A stretch of DNA of 64,000 nt, from NCBI GenBank assembly GCA_963709295.1, contig CAVPVW010000002.1, positions 434,001 to 498,000 on the forward strand, read 5' to 3'. Shown piece by piece: positions 29,011 through 37,412 of the stretch. Source of the stretch: JBGPQJ01 sp963709295 (GTDB lineage: Bacteria > Chloroflexota > Anaerolineae > Anaerolineales > Villigracilaceae). Both the position numbers and the translations under genes were made by a program. Each line of letters opens with the position of its first letter. Positions within the stretch are counted from its first letter, which is position 1. The notes beneath the pieces were generated by a model that was not told the DNA's origin, searched no databases, and saw nothing but the letters and a program-made list of their open reading frames with translations.

Positions 29011-29139
29011 GCGCGAGGCGTTTTCAGCGGCGTGAGCAGAGAGAAGCAGGGAAAATCAGATATTGGATAGATAAAGAGTAGAGCGCAGAGAGTAGAGGAG
29101 CGGTGGGCTCCACGTCAAAGTGTATTGGGCGGGGTGAGG
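29011..29139 (+). repeat. Dispersed array repeat, unit 2 (long form)
   Basis: Begins 33 bp after a stop codon with gcgaggcgttttcagcgg, then block A gagaagcagggaaaatcag (29041-29059), block B (29088-29101), block C variant ctccacgtcaaagtg (29109-29123) and block D ggcggggtgagg (29128-29139). TCACCCC just upstream (29000-29006) is complementary to GGGGTGA in block D, giving an imperfect palindrome about 135 bp across. Confidence 0.85.
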
Positions 29140-29166
29140 CGGGGTCTTTTTTGAAAAGCTCAATTT

Positions 29167-29636
29167 ATGCCACAAAACACACAAATAAGAGATGAACATT
29201 TAGGTGAGGAGGATCAATCCGCGGCTTCCGGGCTTTCGCACGCGCAATAACCGTTCAGGCCTCGATCCTGTCAATACGCCGGCAGACGCTGCGCACATGG
29301 AGGGCGTGTTTTATCGCAATATTTTTTATCTTAGGCTTAGGACTCGAAACAAGTTCGATCTCGCCCTTATGTTTTTCTTTGGGCTGGTGCCATTTATTTT
29401 ATTAGCATGTCTTTCAATCTATTTAATATCATTCTGGTTCTTTTTCCATAAATCCAATAGATTGGTATCCTCTGGTTCGCATTGTATTCTTTATTTTGAC
29501 AACTGGCGCGATAGCTGTGAACTTTATTCTTAATATCCTGGAAATTGCCGGGATTATACCAACACAAAATACACCCAAATCTGTGCCTAAAGTCCGAAAG
29601 AAGAAATATCCTAAGCGTAGAAAAGACTATAAATGA
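29167..29636 (+). CDS. Two-helix membrane protein, hypothetical, two frameshifts (array gene 2)
   Basis: Joined reading of about 155 residues. It starts MPQNTQIRDEHLGEEDQSAA (ATG 29167), shifts at about 29252 to SGLDPVNTPADAAHMEGVFY, has a first helix ALMFFFGLVPFILLACLSIY, shifts at about 29455 to INPIDWYPLVRIVFFILTTG (second helix) and ends in a basic tail VPKVRKKKYPKRRKDYK at TGA 29634-29636. The membrane topology and basic C-terminus make sense only when frames are joined. No known family. An alternative is a degraded gene, but the clean continuation favours sequence error. Confidence 0.5.
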
Positions 29637-29654
29637 TTATTTGTGTTCCCACTT

Positions 29655-29763
29655 CTGCGGCGGGAGCTGAGAGAAGCAGGGAAAACCAGTTATTAGTGTA
29701 ATAAAGATTGGTGATTAGAGAGTAGAGGAGCAGGAGGCTACACGTCAAGGCGGCGGGGTGAGG
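29655..29763 (+). repeat. Dispersed array repeat, unit 3
   Basis: Starts 18 bp after the stop of the preceding gene. Block A gagaagcagggaaaacca (29671-29688), block B (29718-29731), block C ctacacgtcaaggcg (29738-29752) and block D ggcggggtgagg (29752-29763), all in the same order and orientation as in unit 2. Confidence 0.85.
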
Positions 29764-29974
29764 CGAGGCTGTGATGCGGTAAGAAGATAAAAAATGGTAT
29801 CAACTTTACCCATTCATTTTCTGTATAATGAATTTGATTATTCGTAAAAGCAAGTTCTTCCAAGAACCTTTCCCTGTCCAAAAACTTTTATCAATTCCGG
29901 AAAACCTAATAACCATTGTCCTTCACTTTGCATCATTGATTCATTTCTCTAAATGAGAAAGGAGCGCAGAGAAG
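29764..29974. other. Spacer between repeat unit 3 and array gene 3
   Basis: About 210 bp, AT-rich, without a gene. TATAAT is present at about 29822-29827 (ctgtataatg). GAAAGGAG just before 29975 is the ribosome site of the next gene. Confidence 0.4.
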
Positions 29975-30498
29975 ATGAAAAAAGTCGGGGTTCCCTACGA
30001 AATGCGGGAAGGAAAACTTATTATGCCACCCACAGTGTGGCCGATGCGGTGTCCTTGCTGTGGGAGTGAAAAAGCGAACGCAAATTTCAAACTGGAATGC
30101 AAGGCGAAATATGATAGTGTGACATCAGGTACATCGACTACAAGCACTTATTATCCACTGGAGTGGCAAGTTCCCTATTGCGAAAATTGCAGAACCCACG
30201 CGACCCGAGTTTCGAATTTATTGTTGATCATCGTCCTTCTGATTCTCATCTCGCCTATTGTGCTCTCGATCGCCTTGGGTGTTGTTTCCGATTCAATGAG
30301 TGTTCTAATTATTGTAGTCAGCTCAACTCTGGTCGGAGTGATCTTTATCAAGTGTTGCTTAGAATGATGGTCTATTCCAAAATGACAAAAGCTTGTGCCC
30401 ACTATCGTGAAGCAATCTATGCAACAAGCGATGAGCAGCGTATCTTTTTCCATTTCTTTAGAGATGAACAAGCCGCGCTGTTTGCTCAGAGCAAATAA
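29975..30498 (+). CDS. Zinc-ribbon-like membrane protein, frameshift (array gene 3)
   Basis: About 174 residues. An N-terminal part with CPCCGSEKA and CENCRTHA, a C-x2-C pair set that probably forms one zinc ribbon, then two hydrophobic helices (LLLIIVLLILISPIVLSIAL and SVLIIVVSSTLVGVIFIK). The open frame stops at 30367, but a shift at about 30355 continues as LLRMMVYSKMTKACAHYREA to a soluble end RIFFHFFRDEQAALFAQ with stop at 30496-30498. That end resembles the tail found in other small membrane proteins of this type. Function unknown; possibly a sensor or stress membrane protein. Confidence 0.6.
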
Positions 30499-30580
30499 TT
30501 CAGAACCAGAGGCTGATGAGAAAACCAGAATTCCTGGAGCCTGAAAAGAAAATAATAGCACCTTCGCCTATGAATTATCT

Positions 30581-30715
30581 GCAGCGTGGGCAGAAATAAG
30601 CAGGGAAAATCAGTTAGTGGATAAATAGAGAGCTAAGAATAGTGATTGGAGAGTAGAGGAGCAGTAGGCTACACGTCAAGGCGTTTTTGGCGGTGAAAGC
30701 AGAGAGAAGAAAGGC
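30581..30715 (+). repeat. Dispersed array repeat, unit 4
   Basis: Block A aagcagggaaaatcag (30598-30613), block B gagagtagaggagc (30649-30662), block C ctacacgtcaaggcg (30669-30683), then gtttttggcgg and a block A-like end cagagagaagaaagg (30700-30714). Ends 37 bp before the next ATG. Confidence 0.85.
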
Positions 30716-30751
30716 AATTGAGTCAACCCATTGAGACTAAGGATAACAATT

Positions 30752-31614
30752 ATGAAAACACAAGAAACTGAAAACAAAGCTGAAACCAAACCCTTACTCC
30801 CTTATTCCACGACCTGGCTTTGGCTCTCGATCGTCGCGGCCATTTTAGCCATCGCCGGAAATGTCATCGCCTTGTCCGTGGACAAAATCTATTCCAGCCT
30901 GACGCCTGTTTTTCTGCCGCAGGCGTTGGCGCAGGATATCGCCAATCTAGCTATTGATCGCGCCGTTCTGGCTCATCCTTGCGGCTCTGGCGTTGCGGGG
31001 TTCGGTCCGCGCGTACCTGCTCTGGTTGGGGGTGTTGACATTTACCGTCTACAACTATGTGATCTACACGTTTTCAGTACCATTCGAGGTACTTTTCCTA
31101 TTGTGGGTCGCCGTGCTCGGCATGAGCCTGTTTTCGTTGATCGGCGGGGTCGTATCCATGAACTACCAGGCCGTTGCATCGGCTTTCTCCAGCCGGCGGG
31201 CAGTCCAGGTGACTGCCTGGTTTCTGATCGTCACGGCGGTCCTTTTCGGTTTATTGTGGCTCTCCGAGGATGTACCAGCCCTGCTTTCGAACACGAAACC
31301 ACAGAGCGTTGTGGATATGGCGATCCCGACCAACCCGGTCCATATCCTCGATCTGGGATTTTTCCTGCCGGCGGTCATCATCACTGGAGTTTGTCTCATC
31401 AAAAAGAAGGCGTGGGCATATACCATTGCACCTGCTTTCATTGTTTTCCTCATCCTGACTGGCATACCCAGTCCTCGTTACACCGGTGGTTCAGTCTGCC
31501 ATTGGCCAGTCCGCGGCCTGGGGTGTCGTCTTTCCGATCGGCACTCTCACCGTCTTGTTGATCGTATTGCTGGTGTGGCTAATGTCCACGATACGATACC
31601 AGGCTAAGTCTTAA
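30752..31614 (+). CDS. Polytopic membrane protein, hypothetical, two frameshifts (array gene 4)
   Basis: About 286 residues with six or seven helices. It starts MKTQETENKAETKPLLPYST, with helix WLWLSIVAAILAIAGNVIAL. At about 30950 the frame changes to APFWLILAALALRGSVRAYL, continues through FEVLFLLWVAVLGMSLFSLI and ITGVCLIKKKAWAYTIAPAF, and at about 31475 changes again to the last helix LTVLLIVLLVWLMSTIRYQA with stop TAA 31612-31614. It resembles uncharacterised membrane proteins of anaerobic bacteria. Unknown function. I choose ATG 30752 over an upstream codon because the preceding residues MRLRITI are unlikely. Confidence 0.62.
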
Positions 31615-31656
31615 TAAATAGTTCTATTTCGAGTGTGTGAATAGAAAGGAAACCGC

Positions 31657-32343
31657 ATGCAAGCCGCTGCCCGCAACCGCTATTTGCTCCGGGAGATTCT
31701 GGGTGTTGTCGGGATGGGCGTGGCGTTGTTCTGGTCCGCTGGACGAATCGACTGGTGGCAGGCCTGGGCAGCGCTCGCCGTAATGACCATCTGGACCGTA
31801 GCGACGGCTGTTGTCGTGCTCCACTACAATCCTGAATTGCTGGCCGAACGCCTGGAGCGGCGCGAGGGGGAAAAACGTTGGGATGTATCCATCGTCGCCT
31901 CGATGGGTTTGATCACCCTGATCCGCTACATCGTCGCCGGGCTGGATCAACGTTACAACTGGACAGGCGATTTTTCACCGGTTGTGGAGTACTTTGCGCT
32001 GGTGGTTTGCGTCCTCGGCTATGATGCCCTGTTTACCTGGGCGACCTACGTTAACGCCTTCTTCTCGCGCATTGTGCGCATCCAGACCGAACGCGGTCAC
32101 TCAGTCGTGACCGGCGGCCCTTATCGTTACGTGCGGCATCCCGCCTACCTCGGCGCGATACTGTATGAATTGGCCGTGTCGTTTTTGCTGGCTTCATGGC
32201 CGGCATTTATCGTCAGCTGCTTCAGCGCCTGCCTGCTCATCCTCCGCACAGCGCTTGAAGACCGCACCTTGCGGGCAGAACTGGCTGGTTATGAAGAGTA
32301 TACGCGCCGGGTTAGTTATCGTCTGCTGCCGGGCATCTGGTAA
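31657..32343 (+). CDS. Isoprenylcysteine carboxyl methyltransferase / phospholipid methyltransferase-like membrane protein
   Basis: 228-residue membrane protein of the ICMT/PEMT-NNMT superfamily. The C-terminal signature is present as TGGPYRYVRHPAYLGAILYE followed by an acidic E-D-R-T-L and a terminal YEEYTRRVSYRLLPGIW; this region binds S-adenosylmethionine in characterised members. Four to five helices precede it. Such proteins are common, mobile and mostly of unknown methyl acceptor. GAAAGGAA stands upstream of the ATG. Intact reading frame. Confidence 0.85.
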   Translation: MQAAARNRYLLREILGVVGMGVALFWSAGRIDWWQAWAALAVMTIWTVATAVVVLHYNPELLAERLERREGEKRWDVSIVASMGLITLIRYIVAGLDQRYNWTGDFSPVVEYFALVVCVLGYDALFTWATYVNAFFSRIVRIQTERGHSVVTGGPYRYVRHPAYLGAILYELAVSFLLASWPAFIVSCFSACLLILRTALEDRTLRAELAGYEEYTRRVSYRLLPGIW

Positions 32344-32355
32344 GGTTTTCTGGTT

Positions 32356-32450
32356 TGCGAGGCGTGGGAAATCAGTTTTCAGGTAAGTTGAGATTAGAGC
32401 AGGGTATTGGAAGGCTCCGTGTCAAGGCGTTTGATGCGGCGTGAGACGCC
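32356..32450 (+). repeat. Dispersed array repeat, unit 5 (divergent)
   Basis: Begins 13 bp after a stop codon with gcgaggcgtgggaaatcag and contains block C variant ctccgtgtcaaggcg (32415-32429), then tgcggcgtgag (32434-32444) and gacgccg, which pairs with cggcgt. Blocks A and B are degenerate here. Confidence 0.65.
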
Positions 32451-32498
32451 GCTATGCGAGAGCCTGAGTAGTCCGTTAATCAAAAGAATTAATCGCTC

Positions 32499-33178
32499 AT
32501 GGATACACCCGTTGTCGTCGAATTTCCGCTCAGGGGTGAATGGACCGCTCCCAACACCCCGGGCAAAAAAGTCCCGAGTCACGGGACGGACATGCTCGGG
32601 CAGCGGTATGCCTACGACTTTGTCCGCACGGATGGAAGTCCACGGGGGATGCGGTTCTATCGCTCCTCTCCGCTGCGTTTCTTCATCCTTGGCGTGCCGC
32701 TGCAGGACTGCTTTGGCTGGGGACAGCCCATCCACTCCCCTGCGGATGGGACGGTAGTCCAGGCGCAGGACGGCTGGCCCGAGAGAATCCCGTCCACCTC
32801 GTCCGTGACCTTGCCATTGCACTAAAGAATGGCCTGACGTTTAACCCCGATCAAATAAAAGACTTTCGGCCTCTGGCGGGCAACTATATCATCATGGAGA
32901 TCCCCGAGGGGTTTGCCTTCTTCGCCCACGCCCAGACGGGGTCGATCAAAGTAGCTCCCGGAGAAAAGGTTACCGTCGGGCAGCACCTCGCGAATGTCGG
33001 CCATTCCGGCAACACCACTGCGCCTCACCTTCATTTTCACCTGATGGATAATCTGGATCCAATCAAAGCCCAGGGAATCCCATGCTGCTTTCGCGAATAC
33101 GAAGTCTTTCACGAAGGGTCCTGGCGCACCGTCCGGAATGGAATCCCAAAGGACACGGACAGGATTCGCAGGTTATAA
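32499..33178 (+). CDS. M23 family metallopeptidase (LytM-like), frameshift
   Basis: About 226 residues. The N-terminal strand part contains the zinc ligand motif H-x3-D-... as SHGTDMLGQRYAYDFV, and the second ligand pair lies in GHSGNTTAPHLHFHLMDN (H-x-H of the M23 core). The first frame runs to about 32780; a one-base shift continues NPVHLVRDLAIALKNGLTFN and ends VRNGIPKDTDRIRRL at 33178. No signal peptide is visible. Usual members cut peptidoglycan cross-links, but this short, signal-less form is of the kind often found in accessory gene arrays; its target is unclear. Confidence 0.78.
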
Positions 33179-33242
33179 CTTCATCTCCGCTGAATGTCCT
33201 TTGGGCAAAGGAACGTCAATTTTCTAAACTATGGAATACTTG

Positions 33243-33855
33243 ATGAAAAAATCTATAACAGCAGCCATCACCATTTTCATCCTTTTCTCCCTTGCTTGCA
33301 GCCTGACACAGAGCATCTTTACAACTGCCTCACAGGGCTGGGAAAATACGGACACTGAAACCAAGCAATCGGCAGAACCAATTGTTTACTACACCTTTTG
33401 GGATAAAGTGGATAAAAGTCCCACCTGAAGGAAGTATAGTGATACTGCCAAATGAGTTAATTCTGTCACCAACACAACTCGGCACCCGGTATAGTGCTGA
33501 TGCCACCTCTAATTTGCACACAGCACTGAACGCCGTGATCAATGATGCCCGCAACGCATGGATCAGCAGCAGCCTGGACATCTCCGACATCACCATCAAC
33601 GACGGGCATGCGCATGTGGCCCTGCAGGGTGATTATTTCGGCACCGGCGATATTGTGCTTATTGCCGCCCGCATGCAGATCCTTTTGACCATTTTTGCGG
33701 ATCCTTCTGTACAATCTGCGTCTGTCACACTCAACGAGAAAAACATCGCCAACCTGGGAATCAGTAACAGCCGGGAAGCCAGACCTGATGACTATTCTTA
33801 TACTCGCAACGAAATTGAGAACTTCATGGCAGATCACATCTTTGGGATACCATAA
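33243..33855 (+). CDS. Lipoprotein with GerMN-like domain, frameshift
   Basis: About 203 residues. MKKSITAAITIFILFSLACS carries a lipoprotein signal with lipobox LAC. The frame changes at about 33398 to GIKWIKVPPEGSIVILPNEL. The soluble part contains LHTALNAVINDARNAW, DISDITINDGHAHVALQGDY and LIAARMQILLTIFADPSVQS followed by VTLNEKN, an order that resembles a GerMN domain (a beta-rich domain of unknown ligand). Start at 33243 rather than the codon four residues upstream. The stop is directly followed by a sequence resembling the array repeat. Confidence 0.6.
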
Positions 33856-33892
33856 CCCCATCTGCGGCCGGGCATTTTCTGCAGTTTGAGCT
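33856..33892 (+). repeat. Partial array-repeat copy after the lipoprotein gene
   Basis: Directly after a TAA stop, accccatctgcggccgggc followed by attttctgcagtttgagct resembles the 5' part of unit 2 (29003-29037, accccatttgcgcgaggcg then ttttcagcggcgtgagc) with scattered substitutions. Confidence 0.55.
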
Positions 33893-33958
33893 GGGTCCAT
33901 ACGTGGGCACCTTTTGAGTATCTTTTTGAAACAAATTCCACCACTTTAGGAGTAAACA

Positions 33959-34374
33959 ATGGCAGACCTTAAAACAAAACCGACCAATCAAGATGTTGTC
34001 CGATTTCTAAACGGGATTCCCAACGAACAGAAACGAAAAGACAGCCTTGTGATCATGGAGATGATGCGCGAGGTCACCGGGCTCGAACCAGTCTACTGGG
34101 TGGGAAACATCATCGGGTTTGGGAATTACCATTACAAATATGCCAGCGGGCACGAAGGCGATGCCTGCCTGATCGGTTTTTCGCCCCGAAAGCAGAATTT
34201 AGCGTTGTACGTCCTGTCGGGGTTTAAAATCAGCAAGCCCTTTTGGAGAAACTCGGTAAGCACAAAACTGGAGTGGTATGTCTGTATATCAACAAGCTGG
34301 AGGACATTCATTTGCCGACCCTGCGGAAGATCATCGAGGAGTCATTCAGGCACACAAAGAAAAGAACTGCCTAG
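33959..34374 (+). CDS. DUF1801 family protein, frameshift
   Basis: About 138 residues, DUF1801 (YdhG-like) fold. It starts MADLKTKPTNQDVVRFLNGI and has GLEPVYWVGNIIGFGNYHYK and FSPRKQNLALYVLSGF. After this the frame is lost; one more A in the AAAA run at about 34227 gives NQQALLEKLGKHKTGVVCLY and INKLEDIHLPTLRKIIEES, ending at TAG 34372-34374. TAGGAG precedes the ATG. Members are small proteins of unclear function (one described as an iron chaperone-like protein). A second DUF1801 gene lies at 37413. Confidence 0.8.
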
Positions 34375-34438
34375 TTGATTTTCTGGTTTTTGTGTGGTTT
34401 TCCTGACAAATAAGTGAAGGAGACTAACTGACAACATC

Positions 34439-34846
34439 ATGGATATCGCTATCCTTTCACTGGTTGTTCTGACAGTTTCTCTGGTCATCGCCGGCTCCTT
34501 CATGGCGAGGTCCAAAACCGGGCTGGGAATCTTCCTCGGCGTGCTGCCCATCCCCCTGATGGTAGTCACCACCCGCTGGTCGATCGAGCGGAGCATCGAG
34601 CGATGCATGGAAGAAGCCTGTGCCTCATGCGGGCTTCCGGACGGGTGTGCGATGGCTGAGTTCGGCTGCACCGAATGGCCCAGCCTTGGGCTGGCGCTCA
34701 TCAATATCGCTGGTGTGGCTTTACTCGTTCTCTACTTCATCGGGGTCATCATTATCGCCGTGGTGCAATGGCGAAAAAAATGCGAGAATCCCATGATTGT
34801 CCGCATGTGGCGTGGACGTGTCCCCTCCAGCAAAGCGAAAGCTTAA
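34439..34846 (+). CDS. Small membrane protein, hypothetical
   Basis: 135 residues with an N-terminal helix pair (AILSLVVLTVSLVIAGSFM; GIFLGVLPIPLMVVTTRW), a Cys-rich loop CMEEACASCGLPDGCAMAEF with six cysteines plus EFGCTEW, and a C-terminal helix NIAGVALLVLYFIGVIIIAV followed by a basic tail. The cysteine loop may be disulfide-bonded or bind metal on the outside. I recognise no family. AAGGAG lies about 15 bases upstream. The reading after RKKCEN may be out of frame, given the local error rate. Confidence 0.55.
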   Translation: MDIAILSLVVLTVSLVIAGSFMARSKTGLGIFLGVLPIPLMVVTTRWSIERSIERCMEEACASCGLPDGCAMAEFGCTEWPSLGLALINIAGVALLVLYFIGVIIIAVVQWRKKCENPMIVRMWRGRVPSSKAKA

Positions 34847-35181
34847 AGTGAGTTTACCAACCAGCGGGCGATCCCCGATTATCAAAGCGTGCCTGGGAAT
34901 ATCCGTATCCACATCCTTGAGCAGGTGAGGCAATCCTGAACTCCATCCGCGGAATGACGGAGGCGGAAACAAATGCCATTGTATAATCAGTAATATCCTA
35001 GGGTTATGGGAGAACTTGGAACCCAATGTGACGGCCAGCGACGCCATTCTTGCCCGGCTCACCAGAGAGACCAATTATCACTGCGTTTATACCGCAGCAT
35101 GAAGATGACATTGCAGGTAATCACATCGCACGGCGAAATTCTGTATAATTACATGAAAGCTAAATTTGAAGTGACACAACA
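34847..35181. other. Non-coding or degraded stretch before the GGDEF gene
   Basis: 335 bp with no convincing gene. TATAAT at 35144-35149 lies 32 bases before the next start and may be its -10 box. A short piece on the plus strand (EPNVTASDAILARLTRET near 35020-35073) looks protein-like, but has no start and no recognisable family. Confidence 0.35.
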
Positions 35182-36040
35182 ATGAATCGCTCAGACTTGA
35201 GTTCTCTTACATTAAAAAAACTATCTCTATTCCTCCAGGATACTCCTGTTCATTGGTTTGCTGGCTGTCATTTTGATTCTCGGTATCGTCGATTACGCCA
35301 CCGGCGTGGACCTGGCCTTTACGATCTTCTACCTCATCCCCGTGGGAATCGCCGCCTGGTTTTTGGGCTGGGAAGCCGGCGTGTCCCTGTCCATCTTGAG
35401 CGCGCTGGCCTGGTACGTCGCCGACGCTTTCTCACAAACAGTCCCAAACGAAAATCCCTTCGTCCCGGCCTGGAATACCGGCGTGCTCCTGATGGCCTTC
35501 CTCATCGTGACCGTGCTCCTGCACGTCCTGCACACGACTCTCGAGCGGGAAGCCATCAACGCGCGCATCGATCCACTCACGGGAGCGCCGAACACCCGGG
35601 CGTTTTACGAAGCCGCCGAGATACAGATCTCGCTCCTCAAGCGATACCAGCGTCCATTCAGCATCCTGTATCTCGATATCGACAATTTCAAGGAATTGAA
35701 CGACACCCGCGGGCATTCCGCCGGTGACAGCGCATTGAAAGTTGTGACGGAGACGCTCAAGCAAAACCTTCGAACCGGTGACACCGTTGCCAGGCTGGGA
35801 GGCGACGAATTCGCCATCCTTATCTCCGAAGCGGACGCGCGTGCAGCGGAAATCGTCTCCACCCGCATCCAGTCCGCGATTCGCTCCAAGCTGACCCTCA
35901 CTTGCAGCATCGGGGCGCTCACCTGCGTTGCGCCGCCCCCCTCCGTGGATGAACTGGTCCGAAAAGCGGACCACCTGATGTATGAAGCCAAGCGCGGCGG
36001 TAAGGATACGAAGATGTCCTCCACGTTTGCAGGCAACTAA
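35182..36040 (+). CDS. Membrane-anchored GGDEF diguanylate cyclase, frameshift near N-terminus
   Basis: About 286 residues. Three to four N-terminal helices (LLFIGLLAVILILGIVDYAT; FYLIPVGIAAWFLGW; LLMAFLIVTVLLHVLH), then a GGDEF domain from residue ~135 (DPLTGAPNTRAFYE) with LYLDIDNFKELNDTRGHSAG and an intact active-site RLGGDEFAI. An RTGD motif stands exactly five residues before GGDEF, the product-inhibition I-site. It makes cyclic di-GMP from GTP. The start MNRSDLSSLTLKKLSLFLQ is one base out of frame with the helices (shift about 35240). No sensory domain besides the membrane part. Confidence 0.85.
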
Positions 36041-36087
36041 TTCCCCGATTGAAAAGATGACCTTTCCCATCGGGCACTGGTGACCGC

Positions 36088-36786
36088 ATGCCCTTCCACA
36101 TCGACTCTGACCTGATCACGCAAGCCAGAGAAGTCCTTTCCAGTCGGGAAAGGCTTTTTTGGATAATTGGCGGCGCTGGTTCCGGAAAGACGACGGTCTG
36201 CAGCATTCTCTCGGAGCGGTACTCGCTGCCGGTGTACGACATGGATGCCCATATTTATGGAACGTATCACAACCGGTTCTCGCCGGATCGTCACCCCGTA
36301 AACACGGCCTGGTCAACCTCCGAAAACGGGCTGGCGTGGCTGCTGAACATGTCCTGGGACGAATTCAACAGCTTCAACCAGGCAGCCCTCCCAGAATATC
36401 TCGATCTTCTGGCCGAGGACCTCGCAGACATTCCACCGGATTTACCGTTATTGATCGACGGTGGAATCACGAATCCGGCCATTATCGCAAAGGTGCTTCC
36501 CGTCCGGCAGATTGTATGCCTGGCTGTCAAACCGGGAGTCAACGTATGGGAAAGTGTTGACCGGAAGGAGATGAAAGAAGCGATATTTCAGCTTCCAGAA
36601 CCAGAAAGGGCATGGCGCAGGTTCCTCGAATTTGACGATAAGATCAATCACACCATCGAAGAGGAATGCCTGGAAAACAATATCAAGATTTGCAAATCAA
36701 GATCGTCCGCATCAGTGGAAGATTTGGCAAAGGATGTCGCCCGTCTGCTTGGACTTAATGAAACGAAAAGTCGAACGTCGCACTAA
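36088..36786 (+). CDS. P-loop kinase-like protein
   Basis: 232-residue cytosolic protein with Walker A IIGGAGSGKTTVCSILSE near residues 26-43, followed by YDMDAHIYG, which may hold the catalytic Asp, as in nucleoside or shikimate kinase folds. The central region LPLLIDGGITNPAIIAKVLP carries a strand with the second Asp, and RAWRRFLEFDDKIN gives the basic lid. The substrate cannot be assigned; homologues are annotated as AAA or adenylate-kinase-like proteins. Intact frame. No strong Shine-Dalgarno; the start codon is 47 bp after the GGDEF gene. Confidence 0.65.
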   Translation: MPFHIDSDLITQAREVLSSRERLFWIIGGAGSGKTTVCSILSERYSLPVYDMDAHIYGTYHNRFSPDRHPVNTAWSTSENGLAWLLNMSWDEFNSFNQAALPEYLDLLAEDLADIPPDLPLLIDGGITNPAIIAKVLPVRQIVCLAVKPGVNVWESVDRKEMKEAIFQLPEPERAWRRFLEFDDKINHTIEEECLENNIKICKSRSSASVEDLAKDVARLLGLNETKSRTSH

Positions 36787-36876
36787 AGTAAGAATTCTTT
36801 TGTAATTACTCTCAAGGCTTGGCTCAAGGATTAGAAAAGCCTTGGAAAACATCCCCGATGATCGATCAGCCATGCC

Positions 36877-36903
36877 AATATTGGACTATAATTGTCCAAT
36901 ATT
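36877..36903 (+). promoter_or_regulatory. Perfect operator-like dyad overlapping a TATAAT box
   Basis: AATATTGGAC (36877-36886) and GTCCAATATT (36894-36903) are exact 10 bp complements around TATAATT (36887-36893), whose first six bases are a consensus -10 box. A repressor bound to the dyad would cover the promoter of the gene at 36938. The expected leader is about 38 bases, ending in AAAGGAG. No -35 element is evident. Confidence 0.75.
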
Positions 36904-36937
36904 TTTACCGCAAACCTGTTCGCCAAAGGAGAATACA

Positions 36938-37354
36938 ATGGACTTTAGTGCTATCAATTGGCTGGCTGTCATTGCATGTGTGGTGTTCAGTGTCGTCAGC
37001 GGCTCACTCTGGTTTGGGCCTAAAACTTTCTTCCCAGTCTGGTGGAAGGCCATCGGAAAAAGTGAAAGCGATAAGCCGGATGGAAGACCCATGACGTGGA
37101 TACTCATCATGGTTTCCAGTTTCGTGCAGGCGGTATTCATGGCCCTGATGGTCAATGCCATGGGAAGCATGACCGGTGGCGCGACCCTCGCCTCAGGCGT
37201 GACGGCGGGTTTCCTGCTCTGGCTGGGTTTCGTCGCACCGACCAGCCTTGTGAACAAGCTGTTCCCCGGATACCTTAAAGCGTGGGCTATCGAAAATGGC
37301 AACCATTTAATAAACTTTGTTGTTTTTGGTGCGATCCTGGGTGCGTGGCATTAA
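36938..37354 (+). CDS. DUF1761 family membrane protein
   Basis: 138-residue membrane protein of DUF1761, with four helices: INWLAVIACVVFSVVSGSLW, WILIMVSSFVQAVFMALMV, GVTAGFLLWLGFVAPTSLV and LINFVVFGAILGAWH. The FGPKTFFPVWWKAIGKSES stretch after helix 1 is the family signature. Start 36938 (MDFSAINW) is set by AAAGGAG upstream; an open frame extends 32 codons earlier but runs through the operator/promoter. Probably regulated by the dyad at 36877-36903. Function unknown. Confidence 0.82.
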   Translation: MDFSAINWLAVIACVVFSVVSGSLWFGPKTFFPVWWKAIGKSESDKPDGRPMTWILIMVSSFVQAVFMALMVNAMGSMTGGATLASGVTAGFLLWLGFVAPTSLVNKLFPGYLKAWAIENGNHLINFVVFGAILGAWH

Positions 37355-37412
37355 TTTTCACATGGGTCGTGTCAAATAAAGTTGCCTTACAGGTAAAATT
37401 CAAGGAGAACTT

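Noticed and set aside
28637..32450. Integron attC sites
   Set aside because: The repeats have the placement of attC sites, but I cannot find the RYYYAAC/GTTRRRY ends and no integrase is present, so I only call them repeats.
28620..32460. CRISPR array
   Set aside because: The repeats are few, longer and more variable than CRISPR repeats, are separated by genes rather than unique spacers, and no cas gene is present.
35020..35075. Short protein-like piece EPNVTASDAILARLTRET
   Set aside because: No start codon, no ribosome site and no family. It could be a remnant, but the evidence is too thin for a gene call.
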